A program made the translations under genes and the position numbers. A stretch of DNA of 64,000 nt from Lachnospiraceae bacterium (GTDB lineage: Bacteria; Bacillota; Clostridia; Lachnospirales; Lachnospiraceae). Below the pieces are notes generated by a model. It was not told the origin of the DNA, did no database searches, and saw only the letters and a list, made by a program, of their open reading frames with translations. This document shows positions 62,090-64,000 of this stretch, one piece after another (the first letter of the stretch is position 1; each line of letters starts with the position of its first letter). The DNA is taken from NCBI GenBank assembly GCA_910574715.1, contig CAJTCH010000002.1:151395-215394 (forward strand), read 5' to 3'.

Positions 62090-63736
62090 TTACTCAGTAT
62101 AAAAGGTTTTCGTACAATTTTCAAGCCGCCCGTCATTCATCCGGTAAATTCCGTCATACCGGCGCATGAGCTGCGGATCGGGATTATGTGTAATGGTAAG
62201 CAGCGTAAGCTCCTCATCTTCCAGCAGACGGCTTTCTATCTCACAGGCGGTCTTCCTGTCAAGAGCAGACGTCCCCTCATCCAATATCACGAACGGCGCG
62301 CGGCGAATCAGCGCCCTCGCAAGCGCAACCCTCTGCCTCTGCCCTCCAGAGAGCAGCGCGCCGTTTTCTCCCGCCCCATGGTCAAGCCCGCCTTCCTTCT
62401 CGTCAATGAACAGAGACACTCCGCTCTTCTCTACTGCCTCAGCCAGCGCAGCCTCGTCAAATTCCTCGAACAGAAGAATATTCTCCCGGACAGACAGATT
62501 AAACAGATAGACATTCTGATGGATGACGGAAATGATCCCCGCGATCTTATCCATATCCAGCGCCCTTAGTTCCCGGCCGTCATATCGTATGCTGCCGCCG
62601 TAATCTTCAAAATAACCCAGCAGCAATTTGATCAATGTCGTCTTCCCGCACCCGCTGGGGCCCATGACCGCATATTTGCCTCCCTTATCGATCCGCATCG
62701 TAATATCCGCCAATACAGTCTGTTCCCCGTCATAGGAAAATGACGCCCCATCCAACTCTATTCCCTTCTCAAAGGACGGAAGCTCTAGCGGCAGCGGCTT
62801 AACAGCCGGATCATCCTCTGCATAACTATTCAAACGTGCAATAACCGCTTTCATACTCTGAATCCTGGGAACATTCTGCATCAGCAGCATGACCGGAGCC
62901 ATGAATGAACTGCTGAGCTGTACCAGCGCCAGCAATGTCCCCATCGTGATCTGCCCGATCAGGACAAGATACGCAGACACGAAGATCACCGTGATCGTTG
63001 ACAGAACGGCCAGCGTATCAGAAAGCCCTTCATTCAGCGCGAATAATCTGGCCGCCCGAAACCTCACCCTAATCTCTTCTTCATTTTCTTCCTGAAACCG
63101 GTACTTGGCAGCTTCTATCCGGTCATAGCTTCTCAGCACCTCGTACCCCGACAGAATATCCTTTAGCTTCTCTGTAAATGCGGCCATCTGCGCGGAAACC
63201 CGGTCCTGCCGTTTTTCCAGACAACGCCCGATCGTAGCCGGCAGTAAAAACATCAGTAAAAATGTCAGTATCAGGATCGCCGTAACCATCGGGCTTAAAA
63301 TCAACAGAATAACCAATGTCACCGCAAACATCACTACCAGTTTGAAGGTATTCAGCAATGCGGCAATATAGTTATCCTCGATAAGCTTCATATCGTTCGT
63401 CAGCGCCGAGATGTAGTCCGCTGTATTTTCCCTGTAGTACCGGATGGGACGGCGGTCCATAATTCCCTTGAAAATATCCCGGCGGTACTGCTTGATCATT
63501 TTCTCTGTCAGGTACTTCTCCATAAGGGCGCTGGTATAATTCATCACGCATAACACCAGGATATAACCGACCGCAAAAAGAAAAAGCTTCCCGAAAGCCT
63601 CCGTCTGCTTCGTCACCGCCACATCCACTACTTTCTGAAGCACAATGGCGATACCTGACGCAAGAACAGACGCAAGGATACCGGCCATCAAGGTCACCGC
63701 CAAAAAGAATCCGTTTTTCTTCCAGTATTTCTTCAT
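62090..63736 (-). CDS. ABC exporter with fused membrane and ATPase domains
   Basis: 548 residues. Six spans in the first 300 residues, then an ATPase domain: Walker A GPSGCGKTT, signature LSGGQRQRVALARAL, Walker B FVILDEGTSALD, H-loop LLTITHNP. It forms a homodimer or pairs with another half-transporter. Substrate unknown; a drug or peptide exporter is usual for genes next to such ArsR-type regulators. The AT-rich 264 bases upstream to the window end hold no gene I can see. Confidence 0.9.
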   Translation of the reverse strand: MKKYWKKNGFFLAVTLMAGILASVLASGIAIVLQKVVDVAVTKQTEAFGKLFLFAVGYILVLCVMNYTSALMEKYLTEKMIKQYRRDIFKGIMDRRPIRYYRENTADYISALTNDMKLIEDNYIAALLNTFKLVVMFAVTLVILLILSPMVTAILILTFLLMFLLPATIGRCLEKRQDRVSAQMAAFTEKLKDILSGYEVLRSYDRIEAAKYRFQEENEEEIRVRFRAARLFALNEGLSDTLAVLSTITVIFVSAYLVLIGQITMGTLLALVQLSSSFMAPVMLLMQNVPRIQSMKAVIARLNSYAEDDPAVKPLPLELPSFEKGIELDGASFSYDGEQTVLADITMRIDKGGKYAVMGPSGCGKTTLIKLLLGYFEDYGGSIRYDGRELRALDMDKIAGIISVIHQNVYLFNLSVRENILLFEEFDEAALAEAVEKSGVSLFIDEKEGGLDHGAGENGALLSGGQRQRVALARALIRRAPFVILDEGTSALDRKTACEIESRLLEDEELTLLTITHNPDPQLMRRYDGIYRMNDGRLENCTKTFYTE

Positions 63737-64000
63737 TGTTTTATCTCCTTCTAATATATTTTATATATTTCTTATTCAAGATAACATATGATTAGATTTA
63801 TGCCAATTATATTTTATATATATCTAATATATTCAGAAGATATGTCATTATCATTTTTCTATCCAATGTTAACAACTTAGTAGTGGCATGATATCACAAT
63901 AGGATTAAGCTATTAAACCAATAATAGCAGATGATAGAAATGATTAAAATACACTGAAAAAAGGGCAGACTTTCCCCTTGGTTGCTATCAGCTGTTTTTT

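Noticed and set aside
1..64000. tRNA or rRNA genes
   Set aside because: No cloverleaf-like or ribosomal sequence was recognised while reading; a dedicated search would be needed to exclude them.

Overview
The window looks like the chromosome of a gut-type Firmicute, most likely Lachnospiraceae (Clostridia). Reasons: Gram-positive style Shine-Dalgarno sites with TTG/GTG starts, OmpR/VanS-type two-component systems, a 2-hydroxyacyl-CoA dehydratase activase relative, an ECF transporter, an Rpn-type nuclease, LoaP-like NusG paralogs, and no outer-membrane genes. I do not name a species. Most genes lie on the minus strand. By eye, base composition falls inside the surface-polysaccharide block (about 11-24 kb), which suggests it was acquired or exchanged.

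Layout. 1-4.2 kb: end of an acyl-CoA dehydratase activase-like gene, a terminator, and a two-component system. 4.5-7 kb: a small integrase-SAM-like protein, an Rpn-family nuclease with an in-frame 12-bp repeat, and an IS200-type element with an array of mini-hairpins. 7.2-9.7 kb: UDP-glucuronate epimerase and a UDP-glucose dehydrogenase with an N-terminal XRE DNA-binding domain. 9.98-31.85 kb: a block of 21 genes in one direction for a surface polysaccharide. It starts with two LoaP-like antiterminators, a chain-length protein, an aminotransferase and the initiating sugar transferase, and continues through glycosyltransferases, polymerase, flippase, CDP-sugar and UDP-galactofuranose genes to a nonulosonic-acid (sialic-acid-like) set.

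32-36.4 kb: a histidine kinase and regulator with a lantibiotic-immunity type ABC transporter (CprABC-like). 36.6-43.9 kb: a tetronate (four-carbon sugar acid) catabolic operon with a divergent GntR regulator. 44-46 kb: a YtrA-type regulator with an ABC-2 exporter. 46-49 kb: a rearranged patch with an inverted duplication around a Uma2 gene, an orphan TNT toxin tip with a likely immunity gene, and a MITE-like element. 49-55.2 kb: FkbH, acyl carrier protein, MaoC, SDR, MBOAT and SGNH genes that together resemble a Dlt system with a different loading enzyme. 55.7-59.3 kb: a DUF169 gene and an ECF transporter. 59.5-60.2 kb: an AbrB/PIN toxin-antitoxin pair. 60.3-63.7 kb: a broken ferredoxin-flavodoxin gene, an ArsR-type regulator and an ABC exporter.

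The strongest signal is that the polysaccharide block carries three long G tracts on its coding strand, in three different positions. One (G10) lies between the -35 and -10 boxes of the promoter before the first gene. One (G9) breaks a sialidase-like lipoprotein gene into two overlapping frames. One (G10) lies inside an intact acetyltransferase gene. Together with the LoaP paralogs, a leader hairpin and a long terminator hairpin, this suggests a locus switched by slippage at the promoter and in two decorating genes and then processed by antitermination. The second candidate for a new system is the FkbH-ACP-MBOAT-SGNH module.
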